DNA of 64,000 nucleotides from Batillaria attramentaria (GCA_018292915.2 JACVVK020000206.1:236501-300500), one strand, 5' to 3'; positions 33,766 through 50,180 are shown, counted from the first letter of the stretch. The notes: generated by a model not told the origin, from the letters alone. Program-made: numbers and translations.

Positions 33766-35023
33766 ACCATATCATGGTTAAATGGGTGCACTAAAAACAT
33801 TGCAAGTTGAGCCACATACTGTGCTTGGAACATTTTATCAACAATGCATTTTCTTTCGTGTGAGGGGGAAGGGGGGACGTGGGTGGTACATGTAATTTGC
33901 CATGTGTAATTTGTATGTAAAAACAGGCGATTCCCAGCTGATAGCATCACACCCAAGATGACAAAGAAGAGATAAGTGATATCACGGAGACAAAAGTCGA
34001 GACAAAATCACCAACATGAAAACGGTCCCCCAAAAAATCCTGCTGCACGTCATGTAACTGGCACATATTTATACACAAAATTCAACAGATGCAGGGTCTA
34101 CCTACATGTCTGTCTCTCAGTCTGCATGGAAGGAAAAAGCACCCAGTGAGAATCCATCAAACCACATGCAACGAAAGACACACGAGGTGACCAGGAAGAA
34201 AAACTCAACATTTTTCAAGACTGTAACTGAATTCTGCAAAGCGTATTTCATCGAGCTAACATCTCCTAGACAAACTAAATGGGGGTTTACAATTTAACGC
34301 CGTGAGACAGTGACCTAAACTGACTGTATGGACACAGAAATGCACAGACTGATCAAACAAAGGTATTTTTTTCTGTTCCCAGGAACGGGCACACAACTGA
34401 AAGGGAACTTCCATCTACGCAGTCTCTAACTGAAGGTAAAACATGAAGTGTGTGACTGTGCACAGCTTCAAAAACCCAAAAAGACTGAGAAACAGTCTTG
34501 CAGGTGAACAGCAATAGTGAGCGTTACTGTAGTACATTGTACCTGGAGTTAAGCCACTGTCAGTAAGTTCTTTCGAAAGAAAAAAAAAAGGGGATACACA
34601 GCGTTAAGTTATGATTCTTTAGATACTGCCGACTTCATTCTTTCACACCAAATGGGAAGACACCAACAAAACCAATACAAAGCCCTTCAGTAATTAGTGT
34701 GTCCTTTACAATCAACTGACAAAATTTTTACATGTCTCTGTGAGACTGCAGCTACAATCAATGAATCACAAGTGAAGGATTAAGTACATTAGACGAAAAC
34801 AAAACAAAAAACAAACAAACAAAAAAACTGATTTTGGGCTTACCTGTACTGGTTAATCCCTCAGGCTTGTTTGCAGCACCACCCTGGAAACAGAATGGTA
34901 AAATATGATGAGCACCCTTCTGTGAAAAGGAACCACTTAAGTGGATAGAAAATAACCTGTTTTTAGTCTTAACCACAGTCATGTACCATTTTACTGCACC
35001 TGGGCGCCTCAGCATTTTGAGCC

Positions 35024-35093
<70 letters not shown>

Positions 35094-38000
35094 CATCATT
35101 TCTCTCTGCCTGCATCCTTACTAAAACGCAAGCAAGCAAATAAAGGGACATGCATCTAAGCTTGCATCATTTTAGTCACTTGGGAGCTACATGCAACAAC
35201 AAAAACACAAAGTACACATATCCCAAAACTGAAGTATGCTCTTTTTTGATGCTGTATGCATGAAATGAGTAAACCACTCGAGTGCTGCTGCTGAAAGCGC
35301 TCATCAAAATGATGTCATTCAAAGCCAGGATGTAGGAGCACGTTCAGCACAGGCATGCTCACGTTCTAGTCCTACAGATATCGGTTGTAGCGTTTTAGGG
35401 GTTAACTCCTTCACCGCCAGCCACTCTGGGATGCAGCGCTGCTCACACCACCTGTTTTCTGGCTGACTGCAGCCTCTGTACACCTCTCTAGTATTTAATC
35501 TCTTGTAACTTCTGAACAAACGCACCAATGTACTTCCTTTTTTTTTTTCTTCTTTTTTTCTTTTTTGTTGAATGGTTAGCAAATTGGATATAGTTTTAGA
35601 AGTGTCATTCATTTTGCTTCAACTACTCATGTGAAATTTTAATAAAGGCCCGAGTCTCTCAAAAAGGCATGACACTCTATGTGCCACACTCGCCAAAATG
35701 CGCAATCAGGGCTCATCTCCGTGCACGCTGAAATGCGAGATAGGTGCCGAAAGGGTTAACGCCAAACAAACCAGTGTGGACAAACAGCGGTGTTTCAGGT
35801 AAAATGCTAAGTGTAGTTAACTACGGACAGCGAGAGCTAAAACAAGCCAGAGAGGGGGTAAAGTGGCTTAAATGAACAAAATCAAGGGGCGTAGGATGGG
35901 AAGTCAAGATGGAGCATATGTGCCTTTGGAATGTGCCTGTGGATGCAGGCTGGGGAATTGCTGAGAGAAAAAAAAAAGGACTGAAACCTAGACTGGGGTG
36001 CAGAGGCAGCGTCCTGCTGGGGGAACACAGGGGCAAAGCCCCGCTTAAGAAAACAAATCTCAGCACTTTAAAGGCATTGAGTAGCCTCTCCTGGCACCCA
36101 AAAGTAAAATGCTGGCTTGATAGTGACACACCAGTATTCCAAAATAAAGTTAGACTGTCCTATATGGCATTACATGTATCATGATAGTGTGTGCAACCTT
36201 TTTCCTCCTTCCTTTTCTTTGGCTGAAACTTTTTTTGGCTGAAAGAATAGGAAATTTGGCTGAAAATAGCCAAACGACTGAAAATTCACCAGCCTGGGAT
36301 GAGGAGAACAGGTGCGTGCACTGTGATGGGATCCGGTGAACTCACCTGCGGGTCGTGAGTGGCAAGCCACTGCTCCATCTCATCGTAGTCACTCTCTTTG
36401 TCTTGCAGCTGCAACAGGGAAGATGGTGCCGGAGGGGGGGAAGTGAATGGGGAAAGTTGTGGGGGTGGATGGGGGTGGGGAGGGGAAAAACAGATGGTAA
36501 GTCACGCAAGTTAAATACATGCGGTATCATTAGTCCAATGCTTGCAAAGTATACGGGAATGAGATAACAGTTCGAAGTGGGAAAGGGAGTAAAGTTTGTG
36601 TGACGCAATGTATGTGAAGAATTTCACACAGCAAAAAAAAGTCTTCTTTCACCGCGATGAGTCTTCATAAATCTTTAATGTTACAGTACAACTTCTTTTG
36701 GGCGACCACTACTTTTGCCAGAGAAAAGTGGTCATAAAAGAAAGGTGGCCACCCAAAAGAAGCTTCAGACAATGAAGAAGAGCAGCCCAGTATCATTATA
36801 ACATTGGTCCGTACAGGCAGGTGGTCTCTCACAGGGACAGTCACCCAAAAGAGGTTCTACTGTACTGTCTGGGGCCTGCGGCATTGTGAGAGGACACAAC
36901 AGTTTTGCCCTCCCTATCAAATACTGGAAATTACTAGTGCCACACACAAGCATGTGAACCCTGGTGTCAAGGACGTGTAATGAGACCGACAATGCTGACT
37001 GGGGTTAGACACAGAGAGTGCGTTACTTACAGCATGCCAACAACATGCATGCTGTTTCAAGGTTTAACTCTTTGACCACCTTTATTTCATTTACTCATTT
37101 TATTTATTTATTTTTTGTGGGTTTTTTGGGTGTGTGTTGGGGGGGGGGGGGTGTCAGGACCTGGCAGAATTTGCCTAGAAAACATGGCAAACCCAAGCTT
37201 GCTTTCTCTTATTCTTCTTCTTTTACTTTCTACATTCTGTCACTCCAGCTACATAATTCTGAACAGCTTCAGTTGGACCAGGGAGTGTAGGATTCATGTA
37301 ATTTGTAGAGTCTGACGGCGGTGATGGGAAGAATTTCATAATAATGTGAAAACAGTTAAGAAAGTGTTAACTGCAAGTTTGCTGTTGCTTTTGAAGCTAT
37401 CCGTTGTGTGTTTGGTAAACACCTGACAGTTTTTGGGTCCCCTCACAAGTGTGAGCGGGACAACGTGAACAGTAAACACAGGTCAGCCATGTTGTTTTTT
37501 CACTGTCCGGCGGTGAGCTGTTGCTCACTCCCCTTGTCGTAGGCTTTCTTTTTGCCTTTTGCATCTTGTTGGCCGTAAGCTGGGGTTGCCTCCCGTTGCG
37601 TACTTAGCAACGGCAAGTTTTGGCTGGTTTTGTTAGTGTAACTGAAAGGGGGTTGTAAAAGCTGAAAGAGGAACATCTACTCACAGCCAGTGTACTACTG
37701 CTATCAGGCTGTGACTTGGCGGAGACTGCCTGGCCAAGGCCGCTGCCAGAAAACTGGTCTTCCCTTTGGTTTCCGTATGCACCTCTGGAACACAAAAATA
37801 ACACTGTTTATTTGGCCAAAACCAACCCCTCCTGCCTCACGTACATCAAATCACTCTTACTCATTTCAACTGCAGAGAACACCAGATAGTCCATGGTTTA
37901 GATCAAATACAGCAGTAGCTCACACAGACTTGTACAGAGAGTACAAGTTTAAGTCTCTCTTTTATTTTTTTGAAAGGTGCAAAGAAAACTGCATGATATG

Positions 38001-38739
38001 AGAAAACCACTGACTGATTTGACTAACGAATTTTACATACCCTGAAGCCTGTCTGTTCTGATCGAATGACTGCCGGGACTGGGCAAACATGTCGAAGTCT
38101 TCCTCGCCAGGAGCGGCTCCTGAAGCCGGGGCCGGCTGGGGCCGAGCAGGCTGAGATGGGGCATTGCCAGAGATATCTGCACACAGCAAAAGTTGAGGTG
38201 AAATTGCAGCGAGTGCTTACTGTGCGTAGTTTTGGTCAAAAGGTAATTAAAACATCATCAAACAAAACTTGAGCATGATTATCTTCAAACACCTTTTGCT
38301 TTTAGCACTATGTACTAGGTTGGGCATGAAAATGACTGAACCCTCCAAACAATAAAATTGCGCTGATCTCGCGCTGGATGCTACTTTTATCTAAACATCA
38401 AGTGCACTGGTTTCACATGAATCTAGATCTTGGTGGGCAATGAGAGTTAACTTTTATTTGTTTGTAATTTGTTTTCAAGGATCTGGAAAACTTGAGGACA
38501 AAAGCAGGTACTTAAAGGCCACGGGCATTCAGAACGGTTTGCTAGACAAACCGTAATCTGACATGGTGCCCTTGCTGGTTGGTTAGTAGAGCCAACCGCA
38601 TACTGCATCACATGCAGCACGCAAATATTCCCCAAATGCCCACGGCCCTTTAAAAGTGCGTCTGTCTGTTGGGGTACTTAAATAATTGTAGAGAACAGTT
38701 CAATAATTGTAGAAAACAGTGATTTGCAGTCTCTTTCTC

Positions 38740-38806
<67 letters not shown>

Positions 38807-39771
38807 ACACACATCATGGATGACTCACTCATGCCTGCAAGCTGTGCAGCGACGTTGGACTGTCTCTCTTCTCCAAAATCAATCAGATTGCCCACATTGG
38901 GGTTACTCTGAGCAGGCAGCTGAAAAACAAACAAACAAACAGTAATATTGGCACATCACACACACACACACACACACATATCAGACTGGGGCCAAACAGC
39001 TGACAGGCAGTCTACAGCTATATGGGAACACAGGAGCACAACACCTGTAGCTGAGGTAATGCGATGCCATTAGCTGTAAAAGAACACCGACAAAAATCAG
39101 TTAACACTCAGCAACCACTTAATGAAATTAAAAATGCGCGGCTATTGTGCACATCTCATGACAAACAATCAGCTCTGACTGCACAATCAAACTGCAAATC
39201 GGTCACATAACTGGGCAATATGCACGCCCCTAGGTCGACCTTGACCTGCATGTATGCAAAGCTATGTTTGTGTACACACGTATACAGAAATGTGATTTCT
39301 GGACTATTTGCTGCACGAGACACTGCAAACACACACAAACGCATTATAACACGGTGTACAACAGATGGGTATATAAAAAGGCTGACAACTTTGTGACCGC
39401 AGGGGGACAAATCAGTGACATCTGAATGCTGAATTGTTTTTCTCCCCAGTAAGTGGTCCATTCAAAACTTCAGAGCCAAAAAAAAAAAAAAAAAATGGTT
39501 GATCCTAATCTATCTGTAGTGTCTAGTGGCTGTATTCTGTCAAATGTTATGAGGTGCTGGTACGCACTAAAAAAAAAAAAAAAAAAAGGTGGAGCAGTTT
39601 CTACAAAACAGATTTAAAAAAAAAAAAAAAAAAGCAAGAAGACAAAGGCTCTGTAAAACAGTGGGATTGCTAGTTATAAACTAATCTCTGCTGCTTACAT
39701 CAGTTAGGCTAATTTCAGTAATAACAAATGTAGCACTAATTAAATCCCCCCCCCCTCCCCTGCTGTCTTCT

Positions 39772-39802
<31 letters not shown>

Positions 39803-42800
39803 AGAAAATGTTTTTTTTTCTTTACAACATTTACAGCCGTCTGAAGCAGATCCACAAAGTAAAAACCTGGTGTCTGTGAGGCCCTATCACATCCATGCTT
39901 CCACAAGAGGACATCAGTAATGGCGTTATCACAAAGTACAGACGCTTGCAACAATCAGCCATCAGCAATTACCCTTGTGATTGTTTACTCATGTAAGTAG
40001 ATCTATCTACACATGTGCAAAGGGGTCTACTGACGAAAAACATTCAAATCCTGGCACAGAGTAAATTGAACTGTTCTGGTGAGCATTCGAGGGAGGATGC
40101 AAAGCGAAACTGCAGGGGGAAGGGGAAAAAAAAAAAAAAAATGAAAGCAGTATGTAAGCTGGAAGCGAAATAGCCTACGGCCACATTTGAATGTTAGGGT
40201 GACACGTACCCTTGATCCCTCATCTTTTGGCGTGCACACCTAGAGGAGATCAAATCTTGTTAGATCCTGGTCCTAAAAATCACAGGCATCACAAAAGTGG
40301 ATCGACTCGTCTAACGGAGGCATTCATATTTCCTGCAGTGTGGTAAAGACCGCAGGAACGGAATGACAAGACAGTCTCACTGGAAAACCTCCACTCAGCT
40401 TCCTCATTTCTAATCCCCATCAGAAAGCAGTACCACAAATCAGCATCAGTCATCAACGCAAACTGCCCACGCCGATTTCACCTCTGATCTCATCTCTGCC
40501 ACAGCTGTTAATTACTACGCGCAAGTAGGTCCATCCGTCTCCCACCAGTGCACTGCGAGCGTGACCCGCACGCAGCCAAAACCTCTCTGTCACGCGAGAC
40601 ATGAGAAGCAACCACACTGGAACCAAAGCACCAAGTCAACAGTTGTACATCCGCAAAATAGTTCCCGGGAAATTATATGAACCTAGTTCGTCGGTTCAGC
40701 ATGTTGTTAACAGACTTCATAGCAGCTTAGGCAAGGACACGCGGTGATAAATGACCATTTTCCATCAGAAAAGGAAACGGTAATGACTGCTAAGTGGTTA
40801 CAAGTTAAGCAAATTAAAGTGACATAAAAGGGACAGAAACCACTTAACTTTAACTTCGCAGTCATTACCGTTTCCATTTTTATTTGATCTCATTCGACTG
40901 CTCCTACACGTGCTACCGTTTTGTCCGTTTCTAACTGTTGTTTACAGCTTGACTGTCCCCCACCGTTTTATTTTTATCTTATTTTTATTTTATTTTATTT
41001 ATCCCCCCCCCCCTCCCCGCCCCACCGTGTATGTCAGTATGTCAGCAAAGTTACCTTTTGTTTAAGTTATGTCCCATTTGTTTGTGTCCTGAAAAAGGCG
41101 AAAGCCGAGACATAGACCCGTGCCGTCCTTTGTGAAAGTGGTTTCTGTCCCTCTTATCAATTATCCACACTGTGACTGAGACTAGATGGTGGTGACGTTA
41201 CTGTTGACGCGAGCTGTGTGTCATCAGCGTTGTCAACACACAATTGATTACGAATGTTACGACCAATTTCTGAGGCTTGCTTCCGTGAGACTCCTTGCAT
41301 CCCAAAGAAAATAATCTCTAGCACAGCTGGCAGCTTATACTGAACCTGAAGGTGAATCTAGCAAGATAGCGACAGTCACTGCCGTTACCTGATCGTACGA
41401 CGGAGGGAGGTGATCCTGTGCTGGTGATGGTTCTGTTGCCTCTGGTGCCGCCTGCCCCGTTCGGTATCGCTCGAACCTCTCATAGCGCAGGAAAACATTG
41501 TTCAAATCATCATTCACTCGCAGCAGCTCATCTGAAATGTATGGAATCTCATGTGAGCTTCGTGAAAAAAAAACAACCAATGTTTGATTATGAAAATAGT
41601 GCGGGATGACACACATTTTACACTTCTACTAAGCTATTCTGGAAAAGCAGTTACACCAAAATTGTGCCATGACAACTATTTATCACGTAAACTGACACAC
41701 AGAAAAGAAATTGCTACAGAAAGCTGTAAATATGAGCTTTTTTGTGTAGTTATCTGTAATTACATTCATGACGCACGAAACTAAAACAGTACAACAGTAG
41801 TCTTTGCTGCATTTTCTATCTAATTTTAAGTACACATACTCACTTGTAACTTCTTCATTTGCAACGTCGCCGAGAAGCTCCATTATCCTCTGCTGCATCT
41901 GTCTGCATGTTCTGTTCAATTCCTGTGGGTAAAATGTACGATGGTCAAAAGTTACTGAACCACGAGAGAGCATATGTTTATGTCTTTCACCGCACCATGT
42001 CAGTAATGATCCTTGGAAAGTGTGAAGGGCAATCGCATGAAGGAAATAAATATAAAACAAGCCTTTGATAGTTAAACCTCTGTGAAGCCTGTCTGTGTGT
42101 ACCATGAGTTCATCGCGCTGCCAAATTGTATGTAAGAGGGGATGTAAATTGTGTGTGTGTGTGTGTGTGTGTGTTTGCGCACGCTTTAAGCGCAGCAAGT
42201 CCTTAAAATTTGGAGAGCAGCGCCCTATAAAAACTCTGTATTATTATTATTATTATTTATATCTTTTTTTTTGCAGCCGATTAGGGAACAACAGGCACAG
42301 AAGATGGGCCATACTCAGGTAGTCCTCCATGCACGTTTTAACTGCACATCAACGACACAGTTCCACTGGAAAGTTGTCGCTCACCTGCAACAACTCTAGG
42401 TCTGAGGGATCTACAGTGGCGGGGGACAATTCCGTGAGCATTTCGCTCATGACTCGAACATTTCCGCCAACCACCTCCAGTTCTCTGCTAAGTTTCGTGC
42501 GCTGCTCGGGGGTCAAGTTGACAGGTTCTCCGGGCATGACAGGCATGGGAGGTGGCTGCCCGCTGACAGAACCCATGCGCTGGACTGGCTGCTGGCTGTG
42601 ACTCACAGGCTGTAATGACAGGGGAGAAAACTCATAAACACAAGAAAGGGTAGATTTATCTAAAAGTGAAAAAAAAGAGTCATTTCCTTCTGGTCTTTTC
42701 AACATCAATGTGTACAATCGTGAAAACAAAAAAAAGGCTATGCCTATATACTACGGATGACTGAAAAAGACTCAATTTTGTTCATCACTGACAAAATCAA

Positions 42801-45800
42801 TTATGACCAAAACACCACTGAAGTTTAAGTTTACTCAAAATTCATTTAATCACGAAGTGGAGGTGGCCAAAAAATTACCAAACAATCGCAGCGGTAATGG
42901 TGGAGTATTTGTGCAAATGATGCGTAGATTGGGTTTACCTTGAACTGCACTATATGAAGTGCAAAACATGTGCAATGCAAACATTTTGAAAGCTTCAGAA
43001 AAAAAAAAAAAAAAAAAATGTGTGCACAGACAGAAAATGCTATTGTACAGTTTGTGCTGAGTCCCACTGAAAAGCTGCACATGATACATAATGAATATGA
43101 GACAAAGAACCAAAACTTGAGCATGAACAGTGTTCCCCATGATCCTTTGTCTGAACATTTTGGGGGTCATTTTGCAATTTTAGACAGTCACATATATGTA
43201 ACAAGACACTGAAGTAGAGGGCATCAGGGATATTTTAAGCATATATGCACATTTTGGGGGTGAGGGGCTGTAGGGTTTGTTTTTCTCACATGGGTAAGTA
43301 CTCTGCGCAGGGTGCAATGATGATTGTGTTGTCTGCTAGATTTTGGCCAAGTTGCACAACCAAGTTTGCTTTTTTTTAAAAATTAAAATTTTTTTTTTTT
43401 TTTTAAACTTGCGTCACACTGACATACAGGGTGAAATTACTGTGAATCAAAATCAAATTTCTGTACATCATTTATGCACATGTAATCGGGAACACTGACA
43501 AATATACTATCATCTTAAGAATAAGAGATACACATACCAAGCAAAAGAAATGGCAACAAAAGACATTCACTGCAACCAGAATTTCAAACATTTGATCACA
43601 TGATAGTTCAAATTTTCACCTTTGCAATTCGCCTGTAGTATATCCCCAAATTTACAGCACGCATCCTGCGCTTTATTCAACTATTTTGTGAATACAAAAC
43701 TGCGATGGACTTATGAAATCTGGAGCTTACATAACACAGGTGTCCAAAGATAAAAGAGCAAAAACAGAGAGAGAGAGAGAGAGGGAGGGAGGGAGGGAGA
43801 CAGATGGAACTTTCGGATAAATGAAGACAGAGAGTGCCACAGTGGAAACAGTGCCAGAGCGAAAGACCCAGGTATTCATGGGTGTGTCACAGACCAGGAC
43901 CAACAGCATATATGCCATCAACTGTGTACACCACACATTACTAACGACATAACACCAAACTCAGGACTCCAAACAAGTACAAAACCTGGTCCTCGGGATC
44001 TCCGAGAGACTCTGACGACGTGCTCTGGCGATTACCGCCGAAGGTGAAGGGCAAACAGAAAAGTCAGGCTGAATGTATCACCTGTTCTGTGTTGTAGGCA
44101 CTAACATGGCTATCAAGCAAGAGAGAAATTATTGATTTTTCCATGGCAGAAGATGGTGGGTGCTCTACCCATCTACTTACTCCACCAGGCTGAGCTGCAG
44201 ACACATCCTAGCCTAGCTCATCTTAATCAATAGCACAGCCGGGTAGATTTACCCAGCACAATGATATCAAATATTATCTGCTAAAGAAGCAGTTCTGGTT
44301 TTTAAAAGTGACAGCTATCCCTGGATGTCTCATCTGCTGCTACCTCTCACAGAAAATGGTCCAAATATGGCTCAAGTCAACAAGGAGACAGGCTTCACAT
44401 TTTGGGGGAATATACAGCGTTTGTTGTTTTATTATTTACAGGTACGATACTTTGTTGGGTTTTTGTTCATGTGTCTATAAGTTTTTGTTTGACTTTTGAT
44501 TTTCAGGTTTATACAGTGTTTGCTCTGTGATTACATGTAGAACACTTTCTTGGGTTTTTGTTCATTTTTGTAAAAACCAAAGGTGTAACGTAACCACAGA
44601 GGGAACCAAATCAGTAATTTAACTTAAAACAAAATGCACATATATAACAAATCAAATCAAACTTCACTGGGGAAAAAAAGGAAAAAGAAAAACAGAGACG
44701 CTTTAAACAATATTTATCTGGGGAAAAAAACAAAACAAAATAAAAACCTCCACCAGATACAGAAAAAAAAAAAAATCACGGTTTCTAGAGAAAAGAATAA
44801 ATTCAATTAACAGTGCAAACTCAAACATATTTTACAAAACTCTTTTGATTCTACTCCTACGGTTATTTGCAGTTTGTACAGCAACAAACAAGGCTCTAAC
44901 AAAGCTGGCAAGACACGGTCGTGTACTTACAGAGTTGTCCCCAGTCAGTCTCTCTGGTCCGCTGTATGGAACACTCTGAAAGAAGGGGCAGCAAAAAGCA
45001 ATCTTCCAATCACCACAGCAAAATCTTGCCACATTCCGCACTAAGTTTGCATTCTCTTTAAACCGATCGACCCCCTACCCTCATCAACACACAAGCATGC
45101 ACGCAAGTATGCACACATACACACAAAAACAGAATACTCATACACACAGACACACAGACACACACACAAAGCGCACGCCACCACCATTACCACCACCACT
45201 ACCCCTGCCGCACGCATCCCTTCAATTAAAAAAAAAAAGTCCAGAAAATGCACCCAACCACAGTGACATACACACATCCTCTTAAAATCAAAAAGCACAC
45301 ACACATACAGGTATGCACATCACGATATCACGCAGATACAAGCAATCCCTTTTACCCTGGCTGGTGTGTGAATGGGAGCCATGTTGTCCAGGTCAGTCAT
45401 GGGGAACTCGATGCCTTTAGACTTCAGTTCCTGGTACACCTTCTCCACCTCTTTCAGCTCCGGTACTCCGCGAAATGCATCTGCCCATGTCTGCAACAGA
45501 TGACAAATGCCTTGAGACAACGAAAACGGAAGGACAAGACAGTATGAAACTGACTGGTGTGGCAGACACAACTCTTGAAACTGTTTCACACAAGCACTAA
45601 AAAAAAAAAAAAAAAAAATATCTGATGCAGTTCCTCTAATGGGCACTGCAGCTGAGGTTGTTAGTAACTGAATTCACTAGGCATTAGCTTGTAAACCTAA
45701 TGGTTTTCAATACTGTGCTCACATTATATATAATGCACATGTTAGGTTCCCTAATATAGTAATAAGATTACTTGGGCAGAAGTATCATGAGTTCTATCAT

Positions 45801-48331
45801 TACTATTTGATCCACATACCTGATCCCACTTCATATAACAACCAAAACAACAACAACAACAACAACAACAAAATAAGAAGATCGTGAGATGTCAAGGATC
45901 ATTAGTACCTGAATCATCTGTAGCACCTTTTCCTGCACGGCCAGCGGAGGGTCATATTTTGGCCCGATTATCTTCACCATCTCCTGAAGGAAATCTTTGT
46001 TGGCAACACACTGGTGGAACCGACGTCCACAGTTCTTCACGCACGTTTCCAGGCACTGCGGAAACACAAACACAGAGAAATTAAACTGCACACGCAAGAT
46101 GCACATGCGCACTGACAATGTCCAGTTGAACAGCAAACCTTAGCAACAAGGGCAAAACATTTTCCAGTGATCAGCGTTTCAACACAACAAATTCCAGCTG
46201 TATGGCATACCAGCAGCTGACGTTATTCTTGAGCAACCTACATGTACATGTATACTGTACAAAACATAAACAAAAGTAAGCCATCTAATCTATGGTGGCA
46301 ACTGCAATACAGTGTAAAACTAAAATCAAAACGCAACAGTGAACAGATCTTGTCAATGGAATGTGTAGTGATAAGAAAAACATCATGCATACATACGTGT
46401 ATGTAGTATATAATAGAAATCTTCACAAAAACCGTTCCATTACAGTCTGATTTTGGCTATTACCAAGGCTACAGTAAAACGCTGAACATGAAAAAGGCCC
46501 ATCTCTTCACGGCTGTGCCAACAATTTGTAGAACAAAAAGACATCTAGATGTGCACTATCCAGTCACCCACAACATCAAGCAACACTTACTGTTAAAGTG
46601 TAAACGACAGCTGTGAAGTTCTTGCCAACATTCTGTGACATGCGCTTCTTGAAAGCTCTTATGGCATCCTTGGGTCTGGAATGTAAGCAAAGATGGCAAG
46701 TGAGATGGAACAAACTGCAGCAGACTGCCACTGTACATTGTATGCGCGCGCACACGCTCACGCACACGCACACACACACACACACTAATCCAAGTCAAAG
46801 TTCATTGCTTACCCTTCATCTGTCTCATTAATCAAGTCACAGACTTCCATAAACAGGCCCCAATTTTCAGACGCTTGAGAGCCATCTGTTGCCCTCTCTG
46901 CAATATAAAAGGAAAGAAAAATAAATAAGTTAATTAAGTACGCTGTATGATTCAGTGAACAGCTGTATACAGCTGAAAAGGGCGTAAAGTTCAGCAATTT
47001 TAGTCACAAGAAATCCAATAGTTGTTTCCCAGAAAAAGAATTCCATACCCCAATAGTCTGAACATATACTTGTATACATCACTGACTGGAAGTGGAACAG
47101 ATGGTGCAGGGCTAAAGGACGAAGCAGTGAAAGCCTGCTGCTGCTAAGCGCTACTTTACGTGCAAACCTCCACCCTGCTATTCACTCTGGTGTGTGCGAC
47201 AGTATTTCTGTTTACCACGACACTGGCCACAGCCTACTCTTCTTCGAAAGATGAACGTGGGATTTTTAGCATGCACACTTGATGTATACATGTGCGTGCG
47301 TGTGTACACGAAGGCAAGACAGGCACCGTAAACGGGTCTGCACATGGATTTGACTCAATATGGTAAGGAAAAATCCCACCATATTCCTGCCCACCAGGGA
47401 CTCAAACCAGGCAGCTCAGGACCCTTAACCACTAGACCAAATCCCCTGTCTGCTGTAAATTAGTGCATAATACTGTGAACATTGCATAACCTTAAAACTC
47501 ACAGCCAACAAACCTCTGCACTGCGAGTAATAACAACAATAATAATAATAATAATAATAATGGCATTAAAATAGGCACCAACATTTCCAAAGCAGAGCAG
47601 AGAGGGAGGAAGCCGGAGTACCAAGAGAGAACCCCCGAAGGTCGGCCCGAATGAATGATGCCACCATACAATAAAGAAAAACTCTTCGCCCCACGTGGGA
47701 CTCAAACCCGACCTCTTGCACTGGTGACAACGTCTTAATCACTAGACCACCGATCCCTCCAGTAACGCTTGCAGTCTTGGTACCGTATACTGCGTAACTG
47801 CTGCCGCAGGGACCATAATGACTTGGAAGTTTCAGGCGGGGCATAATTATTTCATGAGATCATCATTTGATCAAAATAGACTGATACTGGAACAGTGCTG
47901 CCCATAATCATTAGCATTCCAACATAGCGGAAAACTGGGTGTCAGTAGTGGAGCATGATACCAAACACTGTACTGCTGGTGTCTAGCTTGACACAAATGA
48001 GCTCATTATCTAGAATGTCAAACCCTGCAATTGAACAGCACATCCCAAGCTAACAGTTTACACACAGTGACACATGAACTAGACTGCATGTAGAACTATG
48101 GTAGGTAAAAATGGGCACACAAACAGAACTGAAAACTGATCATGACGAAACGCACTCAGCTGAGTAAGAGACCTATGGCAACATTTACATAAACTATGAT
48201 GAGTAAATCTGCTCCTGATGTACTATGAGCTTTAAAAAATGCAAATCACAATTCTCTAATGCAAAAAAACAAAACAAAAAAAAACCTTCTTTTGGAGTTC
48301 TGATGCAAACAATTAACATATTTGGCTGACT

Positions 48332-48368
<37 letters not shown>

Positions 48369-50106
48369 TGTGTGTGTGTCTGTGTGTTACTGATAACGTT
48401 CAACATCATAATGTTTTACTCCCTATTTCCCTTTATAAGACAAACATGTATCTATAGCCATTTTCAGAGGCATATATCTCTCAACACTTGCTGGCAGACA
48501 TACATGAACTAAAACATGAAACTGTGACCAAAAAGTCACTGAGCTGATCGTCTCAATTTTATCATAATTCTTGATACATGCCCTGGCAACTTCCTTCATA
48601 ACCGATATATCCAGGTTAAAAAAAAAATCTTTAGCCACAGAGGTAGCCCAGAATATCCAGTTCTCAGTACCACCAGGGTTAAAATGTTTAGTACTAATAG
48701 TAGTGACACCACTCAGGAAGGGGTGTGAATACAGTCTATATTATATAATATATTCCCTGTTCTTTTTCCATGTCTCAGTATAATTTGAATAAAACTGCAT
48801 GTCATGAGGTTGAAGATGTGAACAAATTTATAAATTCGGCATAAATTAGACACTTAAACCACACACACACACACACATATATATACTCTATCTCTGCAGA
48901 CAAGAGTTGTTCTCATGTATGTTATCTCATCAGCCCAATGGTGATTCAGAAATAACCGCTTGACTAACCACGTCCCAGCACAAAGGATGCATTTAGAATG
49001 CGGGCAAAACACACAGTATCACACAAAAACTTCCTGCTGTGGCTGCATAAGTAGTTTTTATAAGCCTGCGGCTATCACCACGCATCACACTCACAGCATG
49101 TGCACAGTGTATAAATTATCATTCAGCAGCCACTTGCACAGTCCACTTTCAGCTTATCCATCTTAATTTAAACCAAGTATGTGATGCTACACACAGGAAT
49201 TTATTTTTAAATGATGCTACAGAACATGTGCAGTTTTTAAACAACTTCAGTTTGCTTCTAGTTCTAGTGCACAGGCAACCTCCAGCTCAATCCACGTAAG
49301 AGAAACAAGCCTGAAGCACATTCCCCTCTAAGTACTTTACCTCTAGGCACTTGACCAGATAACAAGCCCAGGGAGTTTTTTTTTCCCCCTCTCCTGATGG
49401 CACAGACCACAGGTGGAATGTTTTGGCAGGCATGCAAGGATCACAGCCTGTAACAGCTTGAGCTGTTACGTAACAAAATCTCACTTTATGTCTTACAAAA
49501 TATTTTTCAACCGTTAAAGTTTCCAAAGAAATAAGCTCTTCATGCTTGTCATACAACTTCCAACCTTTTATCCAAAACCAACATTTCAGCTCTAAATCAG
49601 TAAATGTCAGCTCGATCTTTGAACTTCAAAATGCTAATGATGATATGTACAGTATACAATGAGCATACACACAAATGTGAATTAAATGCATGCACAAAGA
49701 AAGGTCCCCTCACAGGCCATCAGTGGCAAACTGTCAGTCCCCAGTTCTTCATAGCCCTCAAAGATGAGGAATTTACTTAGTCTTTTGAAATGTCATACCC
49801 CCTAATCAGCAAAACTGCAGCACTGAGACTTTATCAATGTTGAGCATTATATGCCTTCAAAGTTCAAGCCACAGGCACAGGTTCACCACCTTTGACAAAA
49901 CAGGTGAAGGTGACTCATCTCTGATCTAAGTATATATATGTCTACACAAAGAGACAGCAAAGATGGTGAAACCACTTTTTCTGTTGCCAAAATTCTACTG
50001 CCCAGCAAAACTCCTGGAACGGAACTTCATCAACCTTCACAGCAGACACACAAGGAGCCTATGACCAGCACATACACTTCCTAGCTGAGGGAGGAATAGG
50101 ACAGTA

Positions 50107-50163
<57 letters not shown>

Positions 50164-50180
50164 CCCCCCCCCCCCCCTAT

